Positions 9,913 to 19,224 of a stretch of 25,000 nucleotides of DNA are shown piece after piece. The stretch comes from Lingula anatina. Taxonomy: Eukaryota; Brachiopoda; Lingulata; Lingulida; Lingulidae. Position 1 is the stretch's first letter, and the number at the start of each line of letters is the position of its first letter. Location: the NCBI RefSeq assembly GCF_001039355.2, contig NW_019774480.1, positions 194,859 to 219,858 of the forward strand. Direction: 5' to 3'. The notes beneath the pieces are model-generated. The model searched no databases and was not told the DNA's origin. It saw nothing but the letters and a program-made list of their open reading frames with translations. A program made the position numbers and the translations under genes.

Positions 9913-10274
9913 TGTAAAATTAAAATAAAGAAACGCAAGAAATTATAATACTGTGAAGCTGCTGAAATTGCGTGTACATATCATTGCAGCTAAAAGGCTG
10001 AATGACTTCTCGCTGATGGAGCTCGCAAGAAGTAGTTTCCTAAAACTCATATAAAATTAACTGTGTGCCTAGATACACAGCAGCTAAGACAATTTGACCC
10101 TGGACATCTGTTATCACCTTGCCTTGGTCAACTACTTAAGAACAAAATGTGCAGACACAAGACCTAAACCCAGACTACTTCCTATAAACAAAGCGTAGAT
10201 GGATTACCAACAAAGCTATTACCACCACTAAAAACAAACCATTTCCTACATAAATACAATTAATTCTCTTAATT
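9913..10274. repeat. 362-bp direct repeat, copy 2
   Basis: Second copy of 8778-9139 in the same orientation, 773 bases after the end of the first. The flanking sequence after it (from 10275) differs from the minisatellite that follows copy 1. Confidence 0.9.
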
Positions 10275-10599
10275 GTAGTTTCTTTCCATAATTGCCACAA
10301 ATAATAGATCGGTTCATGAATGTTTATATGAAATAGCGGCTGCCATGAGACCACTAGTAGCTGTTACCCTATATTTTCCTATTTGGGTTGAAAAATACCT
10401 TAGCCCGGCCCCGTTTGAGAGTGAAAAGAAATAATATTTTACATGCCGACAATTGGCCGATCATTGAGCATCCATTCTGCAACCAAAGTAATGCTTGCGC
10501 CTCTTTTCTGCAACCACAGCTGTGCTTGTGTCTCCTTTTTGATTCCCTTGACCAACATCCATATCGTTCTTTGTGCCATTGCCATACCGCACCCCCCCC
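10275..10599. other. Intergenic, no gene seen
   Basis: Holds a short two-copy repeat (CTGCAACCAAAGTAATGCTTG at 10479 and CTGCAACCACAGCTGTGCTTG at 10508) and a C run at 10592-10600. The overlapping open frames on both strands show no family features. Confidence 0.45.
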
Positions 10600-10925
10600 C
10601 CAAGATTTGGACCGACCCAAATAGTTCGATGTATCTATCTGAATGGGGTCTTACTTGGCAAAACTGTTAGGGTTCATACAGAACTACATTATCGGAGGAA
10701 AATGACACTGATTTCAGTAATATCTTAACATAATGCTAAATGTACCTATTGCGGTCTTCAGGAAAGAACATATGATAGTTCCTTTGGATAGGCAGATACT
10801 TAATTGTTTTTGTGTTATTCAACCCACATATATTTCCCTTTCAGTCTCATTTCTCAAAACAATTAGTGTCATTGTTTTCAAATCCTGTTTTCACGTTTGT
10901 CAGCAAAGTGTGCACAACTCATCAT
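10600..10925 (+). promoter_or_regulatory. Conserved upstream block of gene C, interrupted
   Basis: Matches the upstream blocks of A and B: ACCGACCCAAATAGT, ATCGGAGGAAAATGACACTG, AGTTCCTTTGGATAGGCAGA, TTATTCAACCCACATAT, CAAAACAATTAGTGTCATTG and GCAAAGTGTGCACAACTCATC up to 10925. There the similarity stops at CCCAGCGGGCA, the start of a palindrome-rich insertion. The TATA part found in A and B is not seen next to it. Confidence 0.6.
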
Positions 10926-11178
10926 GCCCAGCGGGCAAATCAACATTGAATCAATGTTGAATCAATGTTGACGGTCAACGTTGAAACTATGTTGATGTGA
11001 TGTTGACTATGAAAGTTAAATCAACGTTGAACCATCAAGATTGAATCAACCTTGAGGTATCAATGTTGAGTCGGTCCTGTCCACCATCCAATTCAGGAAA
11101 TGGCGTAACCGCAGAGGTCGTATTGTCCAATGGCATGGCTTCTTTTTCGTAAAGGGAGGTTAGACAGGACCGACTCAA
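10926..11178. mobile_element. Palindrome-rich insertion in the gene C promoter
   Basis: The insertion begins CCCAGCGGGCA and is built from many degenerate copies of a TCAACGTTGA palindrome (about 10941-11065). It then has a perfect 16-base inverted repeat, TTGAGTCGGTCCTGTC at 11066-11081 against 11163-11178, around an 81-base loop. It breaks the block shared with A and B, so it is probably a non-autonomous transposon or part of one. The right end and target duplication are not defined. Confidence 0.45.
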
Positions 11179-11239
11179 GCACCAGAGGTGGAATTTGGGT
11201 TTACGGTTTGATTGTGCGTATGCCATGCACAGAATTTAC

Positions 11240-11277
11240 AAACGAGCCACGAGATGATGTAGCCTGCAGTATTTGCG
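11240..11277 (+). other. Candidate non-coding first exon of gene C
   Basis: CCTGCAGTATTTGCG ends at 11277 before a donor GTAAGC, loosely similar to GCTATTTTCACG/GTAAGT of A and B and CACTTTTCTCG/GTAAGT of D. No TATA box is visible upstream. Its start is not determined. Confidence 0.3.
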
Positions 11278-11656
11278 GTAAGCGTGCCAAGTTATAGGCC
11301 GCTCCGATGCCCGGCAGTATTTTATTTCGATTATTCTGTTTAAAATTGCTGATTCTTGTTTCACAAGCTTACTCTATTTTATTGTCTCTATGGAGGTATA
11401 TGGGGACTTTACGACATTCTGTTTGAAGGCTTTAACCACTTGTTATAGTTTATTTTTGCATTGTATTGGCTTAATGTGGCAGTACAAGGTTGTCCTAGGT
11501 GGTTTTCAAGTTTATGCACCCGGTTTTTATATCATTTAGCGATTTTACGACAATCGTTTACTATCCAATCAAAGTGACAGCCGAGCATGAATGCGTACAT
11601 GAAATTGTGATTCTATTTTAAAGTGACAGCATCAGTTTTGAACTTCACCACCACTT

Positions 11657-11660
<4 letters not shown>

Positions 11661-11704
<44 letters not shown>
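11661..11704. repeat. CT microsatellite before the signal exon of gene C
   Basis: Twenty-two CT units ending 38 bases before the signal-peptide exon (11742). Gene F has a similar tract in the same relative place, and D a short one (14071-14089). Confidence 0.95.
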
Positions 11705-11706
<2 letters not shown>

Positions 11707-11756
11707 ATATATCATTTTATACTGATTTATCTTTTTTTCAGAATACATTATTTATC

Positions 11757-12317
11757 ATGCAAATTACCATTGCGCTTTGCGTGTGTCTTTTCATCAGCCC
11801 GTTTATCGCCACATATTGCGCTGGAGTAGGTAAGTTCTCTCTCTCTCCGTCAAGTTGGACCTAAGAATATTTGTAAATAACAACCAATGTTGTCAACAAT
11901 GTATTCAATGTTAAATTCATGATACAAATAAGACGTCGTGTAGAAAGCCATAAAATAATTCGAACCAAATGAAATTCTACTTTAAGAACATAAGGGTTGT
12001 AAACAAATTACTGCGTCACCGCATTGAATCTAATTACAGGTATAAATTTTTCTCATTCCAGAGTATGAAATAGATTCAGAACGTAAAGAAAGGGGGGTAT
12101 CCTCGAGTGAAGAGAAAAGAGGATTTCGAATGATAACAATGTGCAATACGAAACATTGAAAAGGCGAGAAGAGGACAGAATGGTATTGGACCAGTTCAAT
12201 CAAGAGCAAAGCAGGCATCAAAAGCGCAGTGATGAACTACAATCTTCGGCGAAGAAACGGCGTCCTAGATACAAAGTACATTCGACTAGAAGGAACAGAA
12301 GGAAAGCCAATCATTAA
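11757..12317 (+). pseudogene. Gene C: family member with frame break and no cysteine module
   Basis: The signal exon (11742-11829, ATG at 11757, donor GTAAGT) encodes 24 residues clearly related to B (Met-Gln-Ile-Thr-Ile, Val-Cys-Leu-Phe-Ile). The next exon (12062-12363, acceptor TTCCAG, donor GTAAGT) joins in phase 1 and reads a charged pro-region to TGA at 12157-12159. A different frame is open from 12111 to TAA at 12315-12317 and is typical of the family pro-region, with Lys-Arg, Lys-Arg-Arg and Lys-Lys-Arg-Arg sites, so one base appears lost between 12111 and 12157. Neither frame contains the six-cysteine module; the second frame ends in a short very basic tail rich in Arg and Lys. Splice sites and the 3' exon are intact. 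Either a decaying paralogue, or an assembly error in a cysteine-free member. Confidence 0.65.
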
Positions 12318-12584
12318 AGAAAAGTCAAGGGTTTGACATTGTCAAAGGAATAATCGAGTCCACGTAAGTGTTAATAAATTCTCAGCTGATAGAAGAACTG
12401 ATTAAAAGTGATCTCTTAAGTCCTCAGCAGTACTGCGAGGGTACTACACAGATGCAGTCCACTCTTCAATTAAATATTGTCTAATTTTCTATGTTTTGAT
12501 CATTTTGCATTCATCAATGTTTATTCCACTTCCAATTGTATTTCAGTTTTAAATTTTCTAATTCAATATTTTGTCCTTTTTCAG

Positions 12585-12690
12585 GCGTCGATCAGAGAAG
12601 ACATGTAGACATATTCAGAAAGAACCGTAGTACAATTTAATGTATGTTTGACATTTGAAGTTCAAATAAATGGATCAAACGACTTCTATT
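12585..12690 (+). other. 3' UTR exon of gene C
   Basis: Begins after acceptor TTTTTCAG at 12584 with GCGTCGATCAGAGAAGACAT, matching E and F. AATAAA at 12665-12670 gives the probable transcript end near 12690. Confidence 0.7.
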
Positions 12691-13010
12691 GGTTGTTGTT
12701 GGCAACATCAACAAACTGTATGTACAGGGTAAACAAGTTGTTATGTGTTAATGTTTGCTTTCTTCTGACATCTTTCTCGGTGAAGTATTAGTTATCCGGT
12801 GGAACTATAAACCCCTACTTTTTATATAAACTCAACTTTTAACAACGGAAAAAGGGTCTCTGCTCATGCCTTGTGGTTTAAAGTCTAAAATAAAATCTTA
12901 AGCTGCATAATGCTTCAGTTTGCATACTATAACTAAAAAATTATCACACAGACGTCTAGGCAACCATATGATTATTTTAGAGCACGATAACACCACAGAT
13001 AATCCTTATT
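12691..13010. other. Intergenic, no gene seen
   Basis: AT-rich, no open frame or repeat recognised between the end of gene C and the decayed promoter copy. Confidence 0.5.
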
Positions 13011-13400
13011 TGTTTCTACCTATTTTACTTCATATTCAACATATATGTTGTTTCAGTTGTTGTGGTGGTTGTCGACCATTAACAGACAGCAAATTTTGCA
13101 GGGATTTTGCTTAAGAGAAATTTTGCAAATTACATATTATGGGGCGCTTATAATGTAAGACGTGCATTCCAATTATTCAAGTGTGTCAGTTATGTCAAGA
13201 AGTCCAACAGGAGCAAAGGTCGAAGCATAGGGATAAATTATGTCAACAATATTCTCGATGAGTAAATTAAATTTCTGAACAAGTAAAGGTTGCGTTTGTC
13301 GGTTTACACATTTCATTTGTTGTAAATCATAAGTTATATGTTTGCAGTTTAACGTATTAAAGTTATCAGTGTCTTTAATATTTAATAATGCCTAGCTGTT
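13011..13400 (+). pseudogene. Decayed duplicate of the gene D promoter and first exon
   Basis: It aligns with about 13500-13870. Shared landmarks are AGTGTGTCAGTT, an AGGAG...AAGGTCG segment, and TCTCGATGAGTAAATTAAATTTCTGAACAAG against TCTCGGTAAGTAAATG...TTTCTGAACAAG. At the matching splice donor the GT of D is AT here (13259-13260), so this first exon could not splice normally. No signal or peptide exon follows before the functional-looking promoter of D. Confidence 0.55.
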
Positions 13401-13688
13401 ATGCTCAGAAAAACCAAAGACACATTGTTTACTTTAGAGTTTCATATATGATAGTACATTTATCTCGATCAACCCATATAATTTCTCTGCACCTTCCTTT
13501 TTTATGTTACTCACATTGTTAGACGCGATGTTGTTTCGCCTTCATCAATTAAAGCCCTTGTTCTACTGGTAGCAGGCGAATAATAAACAACATATTGTGC
13601 AGATTCTTTGCTTTTCTGGGTATTGCAAGTGTGGTGCATTTTTCCAGGACGCTAATTTTAGTATATATCTGAGTGTGTCAGTTTTGTG

Positions 13689-13760
13689 TATAAATCAGGC
13701 AGGAGAGAAGGTCGGCACATACCGATATCTTTATTGAGTCTGTAAACAGCACTTTTCTCG
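13689..13760 (+). promoter_or_regulatory. TATA box and non-coding first exon of gene D
   Basis: TATAAA at 13689-13694, and an exon ending AAACAGCACTTTTCTCG at 13760 before donor GTAAGT, parallel to A and B. The transcription start near 13720 is inferred. Confidence 0.55.
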
Positions 13761-14147
13761 GTAAGTAAATGTATTTTCTGAACAAGCCAGGGTACGTACG
13801 TGTGTTTTGTAATTCACACGTTCAATTTCGCTGTACCTCATGTTCGAATTATAATGATTAGTTGTGAGTTTTCATTAAACTGCCCGTCTTTCTTCTATTT
13901 TATTCCCTTCATTTTCTTTTCGGTACAGTATTTTAAAACAACATGACAAACAATATGTACTTTAATTTAAATTTGCAGTAAGTGTTTGCATTTAGCAACT
14001 GTACCGAACTGATGGAACTTTGATTTGGTTGGGAAGTGAGATACCACAGCATTGATTATCAAGCATTCTTCCCCCTCTCCTCTCTCTCTAACAATCCGAG
14101 ACAGTAGCAATGACACAGATTAACCTTTCTTTTAGGAGTACAATACC

Positions 14148-14922
14148 ATGAAAGTTACCATCCCACTGAGCGTGTGTGTTTTGATCAGTCTGGTCTACTC
14201 CCTTGATGTTGACAGTGATAATGGTATGTAGTCCCTTCCTTCATAAAGATACATGATAATATATATAGGTGATGGGCTGTAACATAGACGATATACAGAT
14301 GACAAAGAACGTATATAAGGTACAGAAATTATGGTAGACAAGTACCACAAAACATATAGAGGCAAAGAGCCCCCCGCCCTATATTCGGCATGCTTTACAT
14401 AAGATGTACATTTTACAACGACTTGAATGACTTGTGTGGAGCGTTCACATAAATGCAGTAAAAATGGAATCGTTTCTGTATTATATGCTCGCGGATAGTA
14501 GGTTTTGTGAACTCAGAGACAAGAGTGAGAATTATTTGTTTCTTTGAATGAGAAGAACATGGCTAATTACGGTACTTTTTCCAGCAATGGACAGAAACAG
14601 AAAGCGAGAAGACAAAATTACATTGCTGCACACATCAAATCTGAGCCAATATAACCGTGATGGACGTTGCGAAGGGCCAAAAGCTGAGACTAAGACAAAA
14701 CTACTCAAGGACAAAAGACAGTTGAGGCATTACAAGCAGGGCCAGAGTTTGAAAAGGTGCTTCGGCAGAATCACACAAAAAATACAACAGTTAGACGAGA
14801 GATGGAAGGGTTCGTCTCAAAAGGACAATTGCGATGACAACGAATGTTGGTCTGACTGTATTGCAAACAACAATGTCGGGGGCACCTGCCAGAACAAACA
14901 GTGTGTCTGTTTCCAGTCGTAG
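14148..14922 (+). CDS. Gene D: secreted six-cysteine CS-alpha-beta peptide precursor with long pro-region
   Basis: Coding exons are 14148-14223 (exon from 14136 after acceptor TTTAG, donor GTATGT) and 14585-14922 (acceptor TTTTCCAG, donor GTGAGT at 14930), phase 1, 137 residues. Residues 1-25 are a signal peptide sharing Val-Cys-Val and the Asp-Val-Asp-Ser end with the family. The pro-region of about 80 residues is basic, with Arg-Lys-Arg near 31-33 and two further Lys-Arg sites, and has two extra cysteines. The final module has Cys 108, 113, 117, 127, 132 and 134 (C-x4-C-x3-C-x9-C-x4-C-x-C), Trp-Ser-Asp after the second Cys and Gly-Gly-Thr-Cys as in B. No dibasic site lies directly before the first module cysteine, so the mature N terminus is uncertain. 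The module is acidic overall. Open, with sound splice sites, so probably active; role unknown beyond the defensin/toxin-like fold. Confidence 0.85.
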
Positions 14923-15235
14923 TGTGTATGTGAGTAATAGCTAGTGCTAATAAAGGCGTTAAAAAGGAATTGTATTTTAAATAAAAGACAAAAGCAAATG
15001 CTCTCTGTATTCGGTCCATTACACCCCCAACTGGTCTTTGAAAGTACATTAATAAAATGTGTTAATTTCCATTTACAGTAGTAATTTTTTAATCGTGTAC
15101 ACATGTAGTCCCTGCTTCTCTGAATTCTGATTATGTAAACCCTCGGAAAAAGGGAAGGAGAATTTTATGTTCCATTCTAACGATAATTGCTTTCCAGTTT
15201 AAAATGAGCATGCTTATTTTATTATTTTTTTTCAG

Positions 15236-15415
15236 GCATCGACCTGAGATTTCAAGACATTCTGCATATTCGGAATGACCTGTTGTGCGATTTATTGTAC
15301 GTCTGCAGTTATCGGATGTTATAATTGCTCATTAATATACAAAACTAAAATATTGTTAACAAGAATGTATTTAAAGTTGTTCTTTAAGCAAATAAATCAC
15401 TGCATCTGATGTCTC
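15236..15415 (+). other. 3' UTR exon of gene D
   Basis: Starts after acceptor TTTTCAG at 15235 with GCATCGACCTGAGATTTCAAG, homologous to the 3' exons of C and E. AATAAA at 15391-15396. Longer than in the other copies. Confidence 0.7.
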
Positions 15416-15902
15416 TGTGGTGTCCTAATGTTACATAAAAATTGGTCGTAGTGATCAGAGACACTTGGCAGCTTTCACAAGTCTCGGTCCTTCTCTGTTT
15501 TGATCGTTTATTGACATTTTAACCGCGTTTACTTTGGGTTTGATGCCGTTTGGAAAATAATTTGGATTTACTCTTGTCATCGGTCACAAAGTTTTACCCA
15601 TTGGTATGAAAATTCAGGTACATGGGGTATGACCGGTGTTTCTGTGGCAAATGGAATTCCCTTCATTGGTGGTAGTAAGAACTCATGATATAGGGCAGAG
15701 AGCAGCCGCCTTAATTATTTCAAAATACCCAAGGCTATACACTGTTGCAGTTTAAACTCATAAATGTCCAAAGAGCGCTGTGATTACCATTACACAGAAA
15801 ACTGCGTTACATAAAATTACCATTGTTTTTCCTGCCATAACTGTAAAACGCATGGTGTTGCACTCCTAAAAGAAAAGGCTAATCAATTATGTAGTGCTTA
15901 AA
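15416..15902. other. Intergenic, no gene seen
   Basis: No open frame, family exon or repeat recognised between the end of gene D and the element at 15903. Confidence 0.5.
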
Positions 15903-16062
15903 CAGGCCCATAGCCAGCAATTTTAAAAGGGTGATTCTTTTTTTTTCTTAAAAAGTGGACCTTTTACCATACAACCTTCATACTTAGATGAAATTTACCT
16001 GGAGGGGACCTTTTCCCGGCGAAAAGGGGGATTTCTTTCGCACCCCTCTGGCTACGGGCCTG
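15903..16062. mobile_element. 160-bp MITE flanked by TTAAA (hAT-like ends)
   Basis: The terminal inverted repeats are CAGGCCCATAGCCAG on the left and CAGGCCCGTAGCCAG as the reverse complement of the right end, one mismatch. TTAAA occurs directly outside both ends (15898-15902, 16063-16067). CAGG termini with TAGCCAG resemble hAT elements, but hAT duplications are normally 8 bp, so the class is not certain. No coding sequence. Confidence 0.7.
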
Positions 16063-16083
16063 TTAAACCATCCATCAGATTAC

Positions 16084-16232
16084 GAGAGAGAGAGAGAGAG
16101 AGAGGTGGGAGAGGGAGGGAAAGGGGGAGAGAGGTGGGTGAGAGAGAGAGAAGGTGAGGGGCGTAGAAAGAAAGAGAGAGAGAGAGAGAGATGAGTAAGA
16201 GAGAGGGGAGAGAGAGAGAGAGAGAGAGGTGA
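16084..16232. repeat. GA-rich microsatellite
   Basis: Compound GA/GGGA repeat, interrupted several times. Open frames on both strands here are repeat artefacts. Confidence 0.9.
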
Positions 16233-16372
16233 GAAAGGAGGAGGCTTTCATTTAATTCATTATATACTAGGGTACAACGGCCGTTGACGTCAGTGGTGCA
16301 AGTTCCATCAGTTGATTGCATTCGTTCTACGCTAGCGGGAATCAGTTGATTAACAGATCCAGTGGGTAAATA

Positions 16373-16623
16373 GGAGAGACCGGGGCTACCTGGACCCCGG
16401 GGTAAGTTGGAACCCCATCAAGCCTCTTTAATAAAGTTACTTTAAGATGCTAAATTATTTCATTTGGACTCTTTCTTAACACTATTTTTGGACGCTTTCT
16501 TAGCACTGTTGGATACGGCCACTTTACAAAATGATGTGGTCAATTCTTTTACCCCATAGTTACTTTGTCATAAATTGATGGGGGTCCAACTTACCCCGGG
16601 GTCCAACTAGCCCCGGTCTCCCC
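16373..16623. mobile_element. 251-bp MITE with long terminal inverted repeats and TA target (Tc1/mariner-like)
   Basis: The ends GGAGAGACCGGGGCTACCTG and, as the reverse complement of the right end, GGGGAGACCGGGGCTAGTTG begin inverted repeats that run about 46 bases with few mismatches, including GGACCCCGGGGTAAGTTGGA. TA lies outside both ends (16371-16372, 16624-16625). The short interior repeats GGACNCTTTCTTA-type motifs. No transposase. TA flanks suggest the Tc1/mariner group. Confidence 0.8.
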
Positions 16624-16625
16624 TA

Positions 16626-17780
16626 ACAAACATCAAATTCAAATTCTGCTTGACAACGGACTAGCACAATATGTGCAGCAAAGTTTAAAATTACATGCAT
16701 ATCCAATGTGCTAAGAAAGGGAAACAGAATTGCAATAGATTAGCCAATGCATCTGCTATGATTGAATCTAATGAAGGCTATTACAATATGGTTAACTATG
16801 GGATAGTGGTCAAAAATGCAAGAAAGACTTTTCTAAACTAACCACCAAACTGCCTCAAGTAAATAAATAGAGAACGTCCTCATAACTCTAACTGAAGCAT
16901 AATGCGGTCAAGTAATTAATTTAAATGAAAAAAAAAATACAAATAAAACATTTTTACTTACCTTGACTTCACATAAAATCAATGGAGATATATCAATATG
17001 TGTCAAACTAAGCTCCTGCAACATTCAAGGCCACAAGCTTGAAAAAATCAAAAAATATATATATACCAAACATTTATGTATATTGATTCATATCAACTTA
17101 TATTTAATTCAACTTCGGTCCTAAAAACATATAACATCCTGTAATCAACAAAACAGCATAAATAACTGTTTTCGATTTGCTGACAACCGCGAAAACAAAA
17201 GCATTAAGTAAAACAACATCTGTTTCAGGTATGAATCAGAAAGCTAAAGTATATAAGGGTTGATTCCAGACAAATACAGTGGTGTCCACAATATTTCAAA
17301 CATATACATTCCACAACATATCATTTCTATACTGGTTTATTGGAACGCGATATAAAGATATTTGCTTTACAAAATTGAATACAACTTTGAATTCATTCAA
17401 TTCCTTATATATTTCTTGATGAAAAATGCACTTCTATATTGGGCAGTGTATGCCGTGGGTTTTCATATTAAACACTGAATTATTTATGTCAAGGTTAAGG
17501 TCAAGTTGTTACTATTATAAGACTGACCAAGGGAAATGGCAACATAATTAAAGGCAGCCGCCCAATCAGAAAAGTCAAATGTCATAGCGCTCTTGGCCAG
17601 CATCAAAAATTGATTAAATAAATAAATCACACTTTCAGGATTTCGATTTTGTAGGGTGTCTAGACACCCTACAAGAAAGAACAGATAAAAGTTAATCTGT
17701 AAAAACTAATGGAATAATGCCGTTATCTCGGTCACTCGATCAGCATAACTCTCTTTCTCTTTTATTTTAATGTTCTAATA
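16626..17780. other. Intergenic, no gene seen
   Basis: AT-rich sequence without credible open frames. The one structured item is a perfect 26-base palindrome at 17649-17674 centred on TCTAGA. Confidence 0.55.
17649..17674. repeat. Perfect 26-base palindrome
   Basis: The half-site TTGTAGGGTGTCT is followed immediately by its exact reverse complement, with no loop. Possible causes are a hairpin, a dimeric protein site or a transposon footprint. No second copy was noticed in the window. Confidence 0.8.
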
Positions 17781-17792
17781 AAACGTTGAATT

Positions 17793-17920
17793 ATTGTTTC
17801 ATGCCTTGCTATGGCGGTTGTCAAAAAGGTTATGCAAAGTACTGCAATGGTGTGACTATCTGCAGTCTGATTTGTAAGGAAATGGTTGGATCAGATACTT
17901 CATGGTACCTGCATAATGCA
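17793..17920 (+). promoter_or_regulatory. Upstream block of gene E
   Basis: ATTGTTTCATGCCTTG at 17793-17808 matches ATTGTTTCACGTCTTG of A and B, followed by GGTTGTCAAAAAGG and, further on, GGTTGGATCAGATACTT, like GATTGGATCAGGTGCTT of A. No clear first exon with a donor was found. ATATAAAG at 17993-18000 could be a TATA box acting directly before the signal exon. Confidence 0.45.
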
Positions 17921-18047
17921 CTTTTTCATTTGTCATGTAACCGGTATATTATGGACAAAATTACGAAACACTCTTGTATCCTAGCCATCGAAATATAAAG
18001 ATAGTACTAATCTAGATCTACATGTCTTTTTTCAGACCTGCTGTACC

Positions 18048-18558
18048 ATGCGTATTATAATTGTACTAGGCGTGTGTGTTTTCCTCTATCTGGTTACTGC
18101 TGAGGATAAATACTATGACAGTAAGTGGCTTCCCCGCGTGAAGATTGGAATCACGGTGTTGTCAGTTAAATGTCTATATAATGTAATGATCCATATTGTA
18201 TACACAAATAATCAAAGGTAAAAATGACAATAATTAAAATAGTTTTAACTGTACTTGCAATAGTGAAAGAGAGAGAGCGAATAACAACATCATTATTCTG
18301 AACTAGCAAACACTAAACTTGATTTTGTATTACCGATCTCTAGACCCTTTGAAGAGTTTAGCAGAGCGTGAAGAAGAAGAGGTATACGACGGTCAATTTC
18401 AGAGTTGGTATAAAAATGAGATTGAAAAACGTAGTCCGGGAATACAACCTTCGACTGTGGAGCAGTTTAAAATAGACAAGCGGGACGAAAATAGTGCCAT
18501 ATCGAACACAGAGAAGGAAACCCGTGCACAAGCGACCATGCACACAATGGGAGGTTAG
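18048..18558 (+). CDS. Gene E: secreted family precursor without the six-cysteine module
   Basis: Coding exons are 18048-18120 (exon from 18036 after acceptor TTTTTTCAG, donor GTAAGT) and 18344-18558 (acceptor CTCTAG), phase 1, 95 residues. Residues 1-24 form a signal peptide close to B (Val-Leu-Gly-Val-Cys-Val-Phe), ending in an acidic Glu-Asp. The rest is a strongly charged pro-region with a run of four Glu, and Lys-Arg in Glu-Lys-Arg-Ser and Asp-Lys-Arg-Asp contexts, ending Thr-Met-Gly-Gly. There is no cysteine after the signal peptide. The 3' donor is unclear: GTTAGA at 18554 would read through into the 3' exon and add a 27-residue basic tail, whereas later sites (18567, 18583) keep the TAG at 18556-18558. 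It may make only linear peptides or be a member that lost its peptide module. Confidence 0.6.
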
Positions 18559-18836
18559 ATAACCAGGTGCTTGTACCGGTAGGTATGATTTGTTGGTCAA
18601 TGGAATAAAAGTATTAATCATTGTCAAAATCCACGACCTTATAATATCAGCGTCACAGTTGTTCAGCAATAAGGAATAATAATTTTCCACATACAAAGGT
18701 AGCCGGAATTACATGCTGCCGATTCTTAACGTTTCATTACGGTGTGATTGGGGGAGGGGCACTTTCAGAAATTCATTCCAATTAATAGTGTATCTGAGTT
18801 TTTTTTAAACTAAATCATCTCATGTCCTTTTTTCAG

Positions 18837-18940
18837 GCGTCGACCTAAGAAGACTTAAGCCTATTCAGAGAGGACCGTATTTCGATTTAAAATGCATATT
18901 GAATTATAAGCTGAAATAAACGCATCAGACGGCTATGTTC
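18837..18940 (+). other. 3' exon of gene E
   Basis: Starts after acceptor TTTTTTCAG at 18836 with GCGTCGACCTAAGAAGACTT. AATAAA at 18915-18920. Non-coding if the stop at 18556 is used; otherwise open in the joined frame to TAA at the poly(A) signal. Confidence 0.65.
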
Positions 18941-19224
18941 ATGTACTTGTGTTTAGTTTATTTTTCGTTTATCATTCATTTGACTTTTTTTTCTGTGGAG
19001 CACAACTGCAAACCTCATTCAAACTGGTTGTCTATTACATTTCAAGAACAAATGCAACATATTTCTAAGGGACCATCCATTTTTTATCATTTCACAAGTC
19101 TACAAAGAATACAGAGAGAACAGAGTGGAAAAATGAAAACGCTTGACGTGTGCGGGTCGGGGAGGCGTGTTTAAAAAAGTTAAGATGATTGCACTTTTTT
19201 TTTTGATTGAAGCGAAATCCCTCA
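18941..19224. other. Intergenic, no gene seen
   Basis: Sequence after the end of gene E; the open frame at 18935-19174 has no family features and no splice context. Confidence 0.45.

Noticed and set aside
8778-10274. LTR retrotransposon with 362-bp LTRs
   Set aside because: Repeat ends are not TG...CA, there is no primer-binding site or polypurine tract, and the 773-base interior lacks gag or pol similarity.
10388-10670. Cys-containing open frames upstream of gene C
   Set aside because: Overlapping frames on both strands in a small tandem repeat, without signal peptide, splice sites or family cysteine spacing.
16052-16321. Serine/leucine-rich frames on both strands
   Set aside because: Direct products of the GA/CT microsatellite.
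18570-18615. TGTTGGTC at 18590-18597 as a relic of the Cys-Trp-Ser of a lost cysteine module in gene E
   Set aside because: An eight-base match with no surrounding similarity; not enough to claim a relic.
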